DNA of 64,000 bases from Cyclina sinensis (lineage: Eukaryota > Mollusca > Bivalvia > Venerida > Veneridae). Shown here piece after piece: positions 11,506 through 23,002 of this stretch. Where the stretch lies: NCBI GenBank assembly GCA_012932295.1, contig JAAONU010000016.1, positions 29,015,290 through 29,079,289 on the forward strand. The letters run 5' to 3'. A program made the translations under genes and the position numbers. The stretch's first letter is position 1; each line of letters starts with the position of its first letter. The notes under the pieces are model-generated. The model searched no databases. It saw only the letters and a list, made by a program, of their open reading frames with translations, and was not told the DNA's origin.

Positions 11506-11975
11506 TAAGTGCATCATCTGGATTTTCAAAAGTTTCAACACTGAAGAATGGTTGATTTAAGAGATCATAAAGAAAAGACTCTTTATCAATATTCTTAACA
11601 CTTCTATATGAAATTAGATTGCTTATGTTTTCCTTTATATCATTGGAATTTATCTTTCTGGTCATACAAACAGGAAAATGATCACTAATGGCGATAGGTG
11701 GCACATGAAATTCATGAATATTTTCTGATGTGTTACTTTAAATGTGATCAATTATAGTTGAGGTAGTCTCAGTAACATGAGTTGGCACATTAACAACTTG
11801 ATGAAGATGTCTATCGTCTATGAGATCCACTCATTGCTTGTTGATGCTTGAAATTTTACAATTATCAAAATTTAGATCACCAATTAAGTACAGTTCCATG
11901 TTACTGTCATGAATGTTTTCAAGCACAATCTCAAAAGAATCAATCCACTTTTTGCTTTCAGATGGTGGATAATAA

Positions 11976-12089
11976 ATGTATCCTAATGAAAACTGTGTTT
12001 TTGTTTACCATACATCAAGTCAAACCACATAAATGTACCCTAATGAAAACTGTGTTTTTGTTTACTATACATCAAGTCAAACCACATAA
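11976..12089. repeat. 57-bp direct duplication inside the LINE endonuclease
   Basis: Two nearly identical 57-bp units, 11976-12032 and 12033-12089 (ATGTAYCCTAATGAAAACTG...). The length is 19 codons, so it would have preserved the frame. Confidence 0.85.
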
Positions 12090-12190
12090 TTTCCAGATTT
12101 TCAGTTTCAAGATCTAGATTTCTTGAGCAAACTATATCATTATCATTGATTAAATGCATTGTATACTTCACCTTTACAAAGATTCTCCAA

Positions 12191-13150
12191 ATTATTTATG
12201 TTCAAACTTAACCCACTTGTTTTATTACAAGTTGTGCAGGAAAAACTTTGAAAATCTTCTTGCCTGGAACTGTATGCCCTAAAGCTAATCTTCTTGTTTT
12301 AAACTTAGATAGTTTGTATGTAGCATTGTCTAGTGGATAGGTACCAAGTTTATTTAGATTATGTCCCTGTGGTCAAAACTGGCACAATCCAAGGGGCCCT
12401 ATTTGTATAAAATATATGATCTTTGAAAATTTTCTATTTAGAATCTGTAAGGCCTAAACCTTAGATGTTTGGTATGTAATATTGTATAGTTGACCTCCTG
12501 TTCAAATTATTTCCCTTGGTTGAAAATTGACCTGTACCTTGGGGTCACTTGTTGTATAGGAAGCAAGAAATATCTTTTTTAAAAAATGATGGGCATAGAA
12601 ACAGTACAAAATTAATCCCCCACAACTGTATAGTGTTTGGACAGTGATAATCAATGTTCTAATTAAATAAAAAATGTAAAGTAAAAATTTTTCATGGTTG
12701 AAGCATTTTGATATTTTATTTGTTATTATATATTAATGTTATCAGTATTACATTATCTTCAGAGGCAAATAAACTAACAATTATGAATTCTGCCCAGCCA
12801 ACACTTTTAACCAATGGAAAACTTATTCTTTAGCTGAAGGTTTTGTATCTAACATTTTCATTCATTACTGATTTAGGTTAAAATCAATTTTAATACATCT
12901 ACACTGAAAAATAACACTGTTTGCCCTAAAGCTTAGATAGAGCTAACATTTAGGCGATGGTTTGTTCATTTTTTTCTGATCAATCACACTTAAATGACTT
13001 TTGAATGATGCTTACTTCTTAGTTACTAGAAAACCTGGTTTTTATGTTATTTACATATTTCCTGTTCTTGCTCCATATTTTCTCCATTTAAATATAAACA
13101 ATTCACAGTTACCAGTTTTTAATCATTGTTTAATTTTTGCAAAAACATAT
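12191..13150. repeat. Noncoding DNA with decayed 165-bp-monomer remnants
   Basis: About 12230-12560 contains diverged copies of the monomer 'GCATTGTCTAGTGGA...ACCAAGTTT...CAAAACTGGCAC'. The rest is A/T-rich with nothing recognised. Confidence 0.4.
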
Positions 13151-13405
13151 TAATTTTGGTTTGGTTCGGTTTTATTGGGGTTTAACGCCAGTTTAACAAC
13201 TGAGGTCATATCCCAGCGGTCAGTCCACCTAAGCAGTGTTCCTGCATATCCAACCAGTTTACTAACCAGTTTCTCAACAAGTGACTGACTACTTCCTCAC
13301 TAATATGCTTCAGAGGTGAGGGACAAATGACCTGTAGACACATTGTCTGAAATCAATTATCATGGAGAAATTTTGCTGGCCCTGATGGGAATCAAACCCA
13401 ATTAT
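13150..13405 (-). mobile_element. SINE-like copy (GGGGTTTAACGCC type), minus strand
   Basis: Contains GGTTTTATTGGGGTTTAACG and AGGTCATATCCCAGC, typical of a conserved tail segment found in mollusc V-SINE-type elements. It ends with a reverse B-box-like GGGAATCAAACCC (13387-13399). The layout, with the tRNA-like head at the right, implies minus orientation. It may belong to the RUDI group known from molluscs, but I cannot confirm the family. Confidence 0.5.
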
Positions 13406-13872
13406 TAAATTTGCCTTAAAATCTACAGTGTACAAATTAATTTGTCATTAATTCCAGTTTTCGACTAATTGTGTCACAATCAATGCAATGTTTTAAAGGA
13501 TACAAACTATACATGTCCAAAGTATTGTTGACTGCTACTACCTACACTAAAATAAATTGGTCATTTTTAATTACTAAATAACAGACACAAATTATTAAAA
13601 TCTGTGAAATGTTAATTACTATGACAGGCTTGACACCCAAGTCTTGAGCACAACCAAACATTTTTACCTATCTTGACGCTATCATCGAAATTAATGAAAT
13701 TTAAATGTGAAAAGAAGTTTTCTTTAATTTTGAGTAAGAATTGACATCCATCTATTCCAATTCACCATTTATTTATCAAGTGCCTTTCCAGATGCTTTGT
13801 AACTTGGCAGTCTTGAATTGAAATTGTACATTGCTGTAATGGTCAAATTGTATTGTCTTGGTCACTATTTTT

Positions 13873-15263
13873 GTGCCCCCGCCATGATAATGCCGAGCAG
13901 GCATATAGTGTTTACCCTGTCCATGTGTGTATGTGTTTGTTGTGTGTGTGCGCGTGTGTGTGTGTGTGTGGGTACATATAACAGATGTTCGTGTCCGGCT
14001 TATAACTGTTGTGCATGGTTAGATTTCACAATAATTTGGAATAAGAGATCATCATATGAAGTCAACGTGTTGCGTGCAAGAAACATGTCACACTCAAAGG
14101 TCAAAGTCACAGTGGACACTTGAAGTTTTGGCTTATTCCTTATATGGATAGACTGAAAAAGTTGTTTGTGTCCGGCTCATAACTTTGTTGTGCAAGGTTG
14201 GATTTCAAAATAATTTGGCATAAGTGATCATCATATGGTCAAAGATCAAGGTCACAGTGGACACTTGAAGTTTTGGCTAATTCCTAATATGGATATAGTG
14301 AAAAAGTTGTTCGTGTCCGGCTCAAAACTTCATAAATATATGGTGGGATTTCAAAAAAAAATTGTGTTCGTTATGACTCCCCCATCTGGGGAGTTTTATT
14401 TAACCCAGACTCTTGAAACTTCATATAATGATTGTCTTTATTAAGTAGAAGAAGCCTATTGATTTTGGGGTCAGCCAGTCGAAGGTCAAGGTCAAAGTGA
14501 TCTTTAACTTGAAAATGGTTTCCACTCAATAATTTGAGTTCTATTCAACCCAGAGTCTTCAAACTTATAGGATGATTGTCCTGAATGAGTAGAAGAAGCC
14601 TATTGATTTTGGGTCAGCTGGTCAAAGGTCAAGGTCATGGTGATCTTTAACTTGAAAATGGTTTCAGCTCAATAACTTGAGTTCTATTTGACCCAGAGTC
14701 TTCAAACTGCATAGGATGATTGTCCTTTTTGAGTAAAAGAAGCCTATCATTTTTGGGGTTAGCTGATCAAAGGTCAGGGTCTTAGTGACCTTATCTTCTG
14801 CAACAATAGTACTCCTTGTTATACCATGGCCTTTTTGCAACACTCTCATTCCTATTCTCCAGTTCACAGTTCTGACACTAGCTAACCTCTCTCATCTATT
14901 CTGTGCCCCTGTTACAATGATGCGCTGGGAGAGACATGCCTTTTTTACAAATTATCACACAAGGCAGGTGAGCAAAAAAGAACATACATCAATGTAATAG
15001 ACATTTGTAGTAGGCTGCAGGTATGTGTGCCTTGATATAATAATTATATGGGGGCAACAGAAATAACAGTAGATTGTTATGTAGGTTTTATCCCTTACAT
15101 TTTGTTGCCTATGCAATCTCTTAAAGGATATTAGAGGGACTGAAGATTTTATACTTAGAAGAGACTGCTGAACTTGTCTTTGAAAATGCACCACTTACCT
15201 CTTCATTTAGTTTGTGTCCAGTGTCATTTAGCGGGGGCATCTGTGTCCTTTGGACACATTTCC
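13873..15263 (+). mobile_element. GTGCCCCCG-family hairpin-ended tandem-repeat element
   Basis: Left end GTGCCCCCGCCATGATAATG...GGCATATAGTG after a T-run. The core has diverged repeats of about 105-115 bp ('GTCAAAGGTCAAGGTC...GATCTTTAACTTGAAAATGG'). The right end GCGGGGGCAT is followed by the perfect palindrome TGTGTCCTTTGGACACA (15242-15258). The interior also holds an unrelated stretch, possibly a nested piece (about 14960-15220). No gene is contained. Confidence 0.6.
13924..13972 (+). repeat. (TG)n microsatellite
   Basis: Interrupted TG/TGTG run directly after the left hairpin, at the position where related elements carry GTCCGTCC repeats. Confidence 0.9.
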
Positions 15264-15375
15264 AGTTTTGTTGTTGTTGTTGTTTGTTTTTTTTGCTTCT
15301 GGTGTTTGCTCAACAGCAGACCCACAGCCAGATATTCAGGTGAGCAATCCAGGGCCATGATGGACCTCTTGTTTA
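15264..15375 (+). repeat. Right-end fragment of an AGCTCACC-family element
   Basis: ATTCAGGTGAGCAATCC followed by AGGGCCATGATGGACCTCTTGTTTA (15334-15375), the family's right terminus, without a nearby left end. Confidence 0.65.
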
Positions 15376-17340
15376 TAGAAAATGAAAAAGTCTTTTCATA
15401 TATAATGCCTACATTAAGGAAGTTCCTAATTGGAGATTAGATGATTTTGATTTTGCTCTTAACCAATCTATCCTTTTAAATTTCCATGTCGGAAATTAAT
15501 TGAAACTGTGAAACAATGATAGCTTTCATCTTAATACTTAATATTTAATATTGTCAAGTATGTGTAATAATTGTCCATTGTCACTACAAGTAGGTGTTTA
15601 AAGTTTCAACTGGATTCAAAAGGTCTAGCCATTATATCTTCAACTTTCATGAAACTGAATTATCTGGCTTGTCTTAATACAGGGAATTTTCACCATCAGT
15701 TAGTGCACTAAGTTCTATATAATTATCAGTGTCAAACATGTGTCAATAATAAGAAATATAATTTTATGTGGTTGGAACTTAGGATGACTGACAGACACTA
15801 GATGGACAGTAATACTACCTTATTTCCACATACATTTGTAAAAGGCATAAGTATCACAAACACAGCTATTGCAGAAAAAATGAGTAGGAGTTTCTTCTTT
15901 TTCTTTCTGTGCAATACAGTTGTATATTGAGTTAAACAAGAAACATGTGATATTAATTTGCTGTCATTTCATGCAAAACAGTGTGACTCAATATTGATAC
16001 AGTGCTCTTTTCCTGAACTGAATATTATTTTCATTTCATTAACATATGAAAGCATTAAGTATACATGTTTGCACATGTATACTGTTAAAAAGTTGAATAC
16101 AACAAATAAAATATCCCCCGTTATAAACACTGAAGTTTTTTCATCTCCTGAAAAGTAACAAAATACTGAGTTAACATTATTCTCATTCTGCATATTCTTG
16201 TAGTTGGAGAAAAATGACTTGAGAAAATGTTAACCATAGCAAGATGGCATGTCTCGCCAATGTCTGTGACGAATTCTGGAAGTAACTGATCTTTCAGCAA
16301 CAATTAGCTATTATAGTTCTGTTGTTTTTTTTTTCAAACTGCATATTAAAAAATGAATTATGAAAACGATTTTTCTGTCAAGACAACAGGCATGATATAC
16401 AGGCAAGCAATAAGTCAGGATGGTTAATATATGAAATGGGTTGGCTTAACCATGATGTTTCAAAGGAGGAAATTGGGTCAGCAACTGGGGTCAGCATTTG
16501 CCATAAAACAGTTGACAACAGTTGCCATAAAAGTAAATGCTTTATAAGCAGATTTTTTACAACTAATAGGTGTCTTGAAATCAATGTGATTGCAACAAAA
16601 CATAGATTTGAAGTCCTGTAACAAAATATGTTTAGTTCTTCCAGAAATGGTTCACATATTAAATATTCTGTTACTAAAAAAATACAGGAGACCTAACAAT
16701 TGAAAGGAGTTTAAATTGTCCTAGGAAAATACCAGTAATAAGCGATTTTCAGGAGTTCTGTTGCCTGCTTTTATACAGACTTTTGAGTAAAAGTTTAGTT
16801 AAAAGTAAAGGTGACTGTCTCATTCAGCTGCTGATTTGAAATACACATGATGATTTCTCTGTAAGAACATGTGATTTTAAATATGCAAGAATCTTATTTT
16901 CAGTTCCTTAAATACAGAGAGCTTGAGTGTATTACATAAAGATGTGTTATCTGAACTATTAAACCAAACCAAAAATACCAGTACAGATATGTCACAGGAT
17001 AGACCTCAGAATTGGTACTTGTACAAAGAAATGATAAATATGATTTCCAAATAGTTCTGCCACAGATAACTCACCTAGCTAAACAGTAATTGCTCACCTA
17101 TGTCCTATTGCTTTAATTTCGTAATTATACTTGTGTAAATTTATTTTGAAATCAGACCAGTGATTTGTAAGATTATGAATGCTGTGCTCTTTGCAGACAT
17201 GACAAAATATGCCTATTTTGGCCCCAATACCTCTGGAACCAATGGTGCATTCAGGATGGTTCAGGAAATGAAAGGGGATCTATAATTGTTTATAAATGTT
17301 TTGTGAAACTTTGATTAAAGTGAATCGAATGTGAGCATAA
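15376..17340. other. No gene recognised
   Basis: A/T-rich DNA. Short open frames (60-75 codons, both strands, 15958-16621) overlap each other, lack splice or domain support and are considered chance. Confidence 0.4.
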
Positions 17341-18930
17341 GACTATGATGTTAGGTTAAAAATCTATTTTTTTTACCTCTGTGACCTTGACCTCAGTGAC
17401 CACAACCACCACCCATGGGCAGAGGTTCATGCAAGGTACAGTTTACATGTACCTACACCAAATATCTGAGATATCAATTGATAAAACAGTCTCCATAACA
17501 AAAAGTAGAAAAAATTATTTTTAACCCTTGGTGATTTTAACCCTGACCCCAGTGAATGGTAGAGGTTCTTGGAAGGTGTCTATAAACCAAATATCTAAAA
17601 TGTCAGTAAATAAATAAAGGCTCTATGACAAAAAGAAGAAAATCCTATAATTAGCCCTTGTGACCTTTACCTTGACCCTGTAGCCTCAAATACCACCCAA
17701 GGGTTGAGGTCCAAGCACGTAATACATACAAAATATCTAAGATATTGTTCAATAAATGAAAACTGTACGAAGTAAAGTGGAAAATCTATTTTTAGCCTCT
17801 TACAAACATGAAAGTTCGTAACAGGAAGATGCAATGCATCTTAGAATACACAACCCAGAGCGGGATTCGAACCTCGATCTCCCACCTGACAGTCCAACAC
17901 TCTAACCACTGAGCCAAAGAATCGATTCCCTGACGCAGTTGTCAGAGGTTGTATTTATACCATTATCAAAGGTATGCACTAGACCATAACAAGCCTCAGT
18001 GATCTTGATTCCAATTTATGGTAGAAGTACATGCAAGATGCTCATATCAAATATCTAAAATATCAGACAGTAAATAAACGCTATAACAAGAAAGTAGAAA
18101 AATCTATCATTACCTTTGGTGACCTCAAACACACTCAAAGGTAGAGGTCCTCACATGTTACCTACATACTAAATATCTAAGATAACGGTAAAAAATCATG
18201 AAACGATGGGGAGACGTAGAAAAATCTATTTTCAGCCATGATGACCATGACCTTGACCCCAGTTTATGGCAGAGATTCATACTTGATGCATTTATACCAA
18301 ATATCTAAAATATCAGTCAATAAATCAAGGCTTTGTGATAAAATATTGAATAGTAGTCTTGGTGACCCTAGAGGCACAGCAAATTTTTACCCAAGGCCAA
18401 GATTTGGAAAATTTGGAAGAGGTCTACTATGCCATGTTACACATGGGCATAATTTAAACAATCTTTGTAGATGACCTCTACCTGAACCTGTATGCCAAAT
18501 ATCAAACCCCAGGGCATAGTAGTTTCAGACAAGATTTTTGAAGTTTCCTATATTAGCCTAAGTAATGTCATGTTGCAGCTGTGGTGGGTCCAATTTTGAC
18601 CTTGGGAGCATGATTTGAACACGCTTGGTACAGGTCCATTAGACCATGCTACACACAAAATATCTTAACCCTAAGCCTTGCAGTTTTGGAGAAGGAGAAT
18701 TTTTAAGTTTTCACTATTAAAATCTATTTTTAGCTATTATGGCACAGATCTGCAATGGACTGGAACCATTTAAATAACTTTGATAGAGTTTCATAGAACA
18801 AAAAATCAAGGCAAATTTTATTGCATTTGGCCAGTTGGTTTCAGAGGAGATGTCCTTCGAAGTAATTGTGGATGACGGGCGACTGACAAGCAACAGCCAG
18901 CGATCCTTAAAGCTCATGTGAGCTTAAAAG
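17341..18930 (+). repeat. Degenerate tandem array (120-160 bp units) with an embedded tRNA-like copy
   Basis: Units share 'GTGACC..GACC(C/T)...GTAGAGGT...ATACCAAATATCTAAAATATCAG..AATAAA..GGCTCTATGACA'. The array ends near AAAGCTCATGTGAGCTT (18909-18925), a decayed terminus of the AGCTCACC family. Strongly diverged. Confidence 0.6.
17850..17935 (-). other. tRNA-derived SINE-like head
   Basis: On the minus strand an A-box-like TGGCTCAGTGG (17906-17916) and a perfect B-box GGTTCGAATCC (17863-17873) are spaced as in a tRNA. The T-stem and anticodon stem have mismatches, so I do not call a tRNA gene. Confidence 0.55.
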
Positions 18931-18944
18931 CATTGGAACTCCAT

Positions 18945-19300
18945 CAAAACAACATTGAAACACCATTTTGAAAGACCAATTATCTGGGCTATTTTAATGT
19001 TTTTTTCTCCATTAAAAAGTTTTTTGGAATCAAATGTTCAAGTGACTCCATTAAAATATTTTTTGTTTTTCACTGCAGAATGCTTACTTCATTCCCGAAC
19101 ATTTTGACTATTGTTTCAATTGAAACACCATTGTTTTTCATTGTAGAATATCCTTAGTGTGTTTACATCAGTTTGCTCCATTGTTTCTCATTAATTAAGA
19201 TTCATTTACCATTGTTAAATATATATGGCTCTTTTTCATCATTTTGATTCATTGCTTTCCATTGGAAAAACATTTCTGGGTCCTTATAGCCCTTTCACAT
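18945..19300. repeat. Short irregular repeats of a CATT-rich motif
   Basis: Repeated phrases such as 'CACCATTTTGAAAG', 'TCCATTAAAA(A/T)' and 'TTTTTCATTG' recur at 40-70 bp intervals. No gene seen. Confidence 0.35.
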
Positions 19301-19313
19301 AATCACTATTATT

Positions 19314-20473
19314 TAAAGTGCTCAGGTGAGCTATTGTGATCGCCCGTCTGTTGTCTGTCCACATTTACCTTGTAAACACTGTAGAATCTTTATTTCCTAT
19401 CCAGTCGTCAAGAAATTTTGTCAGAATGTTTAGCTCAATGACTTCTAGGCACTTTTTGTATAAATAGGTCATGTTGTGCAAAAACTAGGTCACCAAGTCA
19501 AATCATAGAAAAACCTTGTGAATACTTTAGAGGCCACATTTTCGATCTAATCATCATGAATCTTTGTTAGAATGTTTAGCTTGATAACTTCTAGGCTCTT
19601 TTTATATATGAGTCAAAAACTAGGTGTCAAATCATAGAAAAACCTTGTAAACACTCTAGAGGCCTGATTTCCCATCTTATCATCATGAATCTTTGTCAGA
19701 ATTTTGGTTAATGACCTATAGCTATAGGTTCTCTTCGTTTATGGGTTATGTTGGGTAAAAAACTAGGTCACCAAGTTAAATCCTAGAAAAACCTTGTAAA
19801 CATTCTAGAGGCCACATTTTCAATCCAAACGTCATGAAACTTTGTCAGAATATTTGACTTGATGACTTCTAGATCTTTTGGTACACAAGTCACGTTGGGT
19901 CAAAAACTAGGTCACCAAGTCAAGTCAAAGAAAAACCGTGTGAATATTCTAGGGGGTATATTTTCCATCCAATCATCATGAATCTTTGTCAGAATATTGA
20001 GCTTGATAATTTCTAGGCTTTGTTATTATATATGTCATGTTGGGTCAAAATTAGGTCACCATGTCCTAGAAAAACCTTGTGAACTCTCTATAGAGGCCAC
20101 ATTTTCCATCCAGTCATCTTTGTAGGAATGTTTGTCCTGATAACTTGTAAGTTCATTTTTAAAGGGGCATGTTTGGTCAAAAACTAGGCCACCATGTCAA
20201 ATCATATCAAAGAGATGTTAACACTAGATACACACCACCTTTTCAAATTCCAGTCATCATGAACCTTTCTAAGAATGTTTTCTCTCTTTTTTTTATAACG
20301 TGAATTCTTTTGGTATATGGGTGATGTTTGGTCAAAAAGTTCACCTGGCCAAATACTAGAAAAACCTTTTTAACAATAGAGAGGCCGCATTTTCTACCCA
20401 ATCATCATGAAACTTTGTCAGAATGTTTCACAAGATGACCAGGTGAGCGATTTATGGCCAATTTGTCCCTTGT
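19314..20473 (+). mobile_element. AGCTCACC-family tandem-array element, left hairpin truncated
   Basis: The left half of the terminal hairpin is missing; the copy begins at AAAGTGCTCAGGTGAGCT. The core is about eight units of roughly 145 bp with 'ACCTTGTAAACACT(C/G)TAGAGGCC', 'ATCATGAATCTTTGTCAGAAT' and 'AACTAGGTCACCAAGTCAA'. The right end is CAGGTGAGCGATTTATGG...CCCTTGTTTA. Confidence 0.75.
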
Positions 20474-20611
20474 TTATTGATGAAGTATACCTAGCAGAGG
20501 GGATACAGAACTAATACAAATGATGAATTCAAAATATAAATTAGTTTTGCTCTTTACAGACTATTTGTCATGGTGAAATGATCGAAATTCTTCCCATTAA
20601 GGCCAACAATG

Positions 20612-21032
20612 AGCAAATATTGCAACGCTTGACACGCCATATAAACTTTTTCTCAGCTTAAGCATGACGTCATTCTAGCCATTAACCAATCAGATAACAT
20701 TAACTAACTTATTTAAGCATTCGGTTGTCGGTCGTTACTCGGACTTTATCGTTGGAGCCTATGTGACTTTAAAGTCGTTTGTTATGAAACCTAACAAGTT
20801 TCATTAATTAGAATCTTTAAAAATGCACTTATCAGGCCGTAGGTCTCGGAAATTAAGACAGTTTCTTTTGTTATATGTTCTAGTGTTTGTAATTTTTAAT
20901 CTTGAAGTTACATATAGCTCAACGATAAAATCCGACTGACATCCAAGTACGGATATACTACCTTTAAAAAGTACCCGGATGTGTAAAGCCGAGAATGGCG
21001 TGTATGGCGTGTCAAGCGTTGCAATATTCGCT
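20612..21032. mobile_element. 421-bp inverted-repeat element with promoter-like boxes
   Basis: Terminal inverted repeats of about 30 bp, AGCAAATATTGCAACGCTTG... (20612-20641) and its complement (21003-21032), with one mismatch. Between them lie a CRE palindrome TGACGTCA (20665-20672), a CCAAT box (20686-20690) and a TATA-like TATTTAAG (20710-20717), in promoter order and spacing. It could be a MITE carrying its former transposase promoter. The outermost TGCAACG...CGTTGCA also allows a solo LTR reading. No ORF of note. Confidence 0.6.
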
Positions 21033-21044
21033 AAATTTAATTTG

Positions 21045-21480
21045 TGTTCTATACATATATTTATATTCCATATTTTCTTATTCATATACAATAAATGTCC
21101 ATTTTTTTCTATAGTTTCGTTTTTTAAATGCGATGTTTTTCAATTATATTCCATATTTACTCATTTATATGCGATAATTTTTCATTTATATTCTATTTTT
21201 TTCTTATTTATATACAATAATTTTTCATTTATATGCAGTATTTTCTCATTTATATTCAAGAAATGTTTCATTTATATTCGATATTTTCGTATTTATATGT
21301 AATATTTTTTCATTCATATTCAATATTTTCTTATTTATATGCAATAATTTTTCATTTATATTCAATAATTTCGTATTTATATGCAATAATTTTTCATTTA
21401 TATTCAATTTATATTCAATAATTTCTTATTTATATGCAATAAATTTTCATTTACATACAATATTTTTTCCCATTTATATT
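21045..21480 (+). repeat. A/T-rich minisatellite
   Basis: About twenty units of roughly 20-22 bp alternating 'TTTTTCATTTATATTCAATA' and 'TTTCTTATTTATATGCAATAA'. The open frames (repeating FHLYSIFSYLYAII) are produced by the repeat, not by a gene. Confidence 0.9.
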
Positions 21481-22190
21481 CGATACAAACATGTAAATTA
21501 ATTATCGCCGTTCCTGGACATAATTGTATATGTCGACCTCGCAATTTTAAGGTAATTTTTCAAGTTTGATGTTTCATTTATCGAAAATGAAAATAGATGG
21601 CTCAATATTTTTAACTGTTTCTGGAAGATATATCTATTGTGCTATGTTTGCACGTATAGATATGAAAATATATAGTCTATATTTTGACCGGGTCGGGGAA
21701 ATACGCTGCGGGAGTTATATACCTTGTATATATATTATACAGTAAACGAGTGCTGGATAGTAATTTTGTTCTTGATGATCAAAGGGAGATTATATTATAA
21801 TAATTTGACCATTATTGGCAAGACAAATGTGCCGAACGCCTGTGATAAATAGTAATCGAGGAGTAAAATATATTTTTACGATGGTCCCTTTCATCACTGG
21901 ATATGGTCCGTTTTGTCTGATAATGTGGTCCGTTTTGTCTCAAATATGGTCCGTTTGGTCTGGTCCGTTCTTTCCCATGGTCCGTTCATACGTTCATTTA
22001 GTCACACCGTATCCGGGCAATTTCGTCATACTGGACAGTGGGAAGATAGATGTTGTCAGTAATAAGTTAAGGCGATATTTTGGTGCAAATAAGGAAACTT
22101 ACACTGAAGGCTATGTAACATTCGAAAAAAATGCGATATGAGGCAGGTGTATGTAAATTACATCGTAAGTTATTTTGTCAGTACTTTTTT
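21481..22190. other. No gene; short TGGTCCGTTTTGTCT repeats
   Basis: About 21900-21990 holds four or five imperfect copies of 'TGGTCCGTTTTGTCT' at 22-29 bp spacing. A 108-codon open frame (21815-22141) lacks domain or splice support and overlaps these repeats. Confidence 0.45.
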
Positions 22191-22802
22191 ATGCTGCCCG
22201 CAGGGCGAGCATATAGTTGCCGCTTTGTCCGTCCGTCCGTCCCGAACGTCATAATTTTGTCCGGAGCATAACACAAAAACTATGAGAGATATCAAGACCA
22301 AACTTCATAAGTAGTTAGGTCTCATTAAGGAGCAATGCAGTGCACAAGAACCATAACTCTTGCTTTATTAATTTTTGAGTTATTGCCCTTTGAAATTTCT
22401 TATACTTATTTTTTGTCTGGGGCATATCTCACAAAGTATAAGAGTTATCAACTTGAAACTTTGTAAGTAGATAGATCTCAATGATGAGCAGTGCAGTGCA
22501 CAAGAACCATAACTCTTCCTTTATTAATATTTTAGTTATTGCCTTTTGAAATTTCTCATACTTATTTTTTGTCCGAGGCATATCTCAGAAAGTATAAGAG
22601 ATATTAACATGAAACTTTATTGGTAGATAGATCTCTTTGAGGAGAAAAGCAGCATGCAAGAACCGTAACTCTATTTTGCATAATTTAGGAGTTATTGCCC
22701 TTTGTTATTTTTCATACTTTAAAAAAATACATATATTAAACAATAGCCCTTTTGGAATTGGCATTTATTCAGGGAGCATCTATTGGTTCTACCGATTTCT
22801 TG
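22191..22802 (+). mobile_element. ATGCTGCCC-family hairpin-ended element
   Basis: The left hairpin ATGCTGCCCGCAGGGCGAGCAT follows a T6 run and is followed by GTCCGTCCGTCCGTCCC. The core has units of about 128-155 bp ('TTTTGTC(C/T)G(A/G)GGCATATCTCA(C/G)AAAGTATAAGAG'). The right end is CAGGGAGCATCTATTGGTTCTACCGATTTCTTG then TTT. Complete element. Confidence 0.78.
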
Positions 22803-22914
22803 TTTATAAAAGCACAGAGAGTATACTGTCAAATGTGTGAAGATTGTTCTTTGACTTAGTCACTGCACACATGAGATAAGAATCATATCAGTTCGATCCT
22901 TCAGTTGTTTTTCA

Positions 22915-22975
22915 TATGCCAGAAGGGGCATATTTTGTTATGGTCCTGGGCGTCCGTCCGTCCGTAAGCAGTTTG
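22915..22975 (+). repeat. Left-end fragment of another hairpin-ended element
   Basis: CATATGCCAGAAGGGGCATAT hairpin, then GGCGTCCGTCCGTCCG. It ends abruptly at the LINE 3' terminus just downstream. Confidence 0.6.
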
Positions 22976-23002
22976 GTTTATGGAGGATAAATTGAGTAAC
23001 TC

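Larger units (their letters stand above)
8220..12190 (-). pseudogene. Decayed CR1/Jockey-type LINE (endonuclease + reverse transcriptase), interrupted by two elements
   Basis: Read on the minus strand, the region gives the order of an APE-type non-LTR retrotransposon. The endonuclease part (about 11640-12000) has GDLNFD-like and ISDHFPV motifs. A linker lies at about 10321-10800. The reverse transcriptase (about 8640-9520 and 10225-10300) has PIFK, FGFRSNHSCETAL, DHSKAFDLIDHE, FCGVP-x-GSVLG, NSMKLN and LGVTID segments. The tail is YSGAKIWNALPEQIRN (about 8240-8290). A stop replaces Gln in the GVPQG motif (9082-9119), the YADD motif is not preserved and frames shift repeatedly, so it is dead. 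Two later insertions split it, at 9523-10224 and 10801-11505. Confidence 0.85.

Noticed and set aside
17850..17935. Possible tRNA gene on the minus strand
   Set aside because: T-stem and anticodon-stem mismatches; better explained as a SINE head.
20979..21421. 107- and 62-codon frames rich in Phe/Tyr/Ile
   Set aside because: Produced by the A/T minisatellite.
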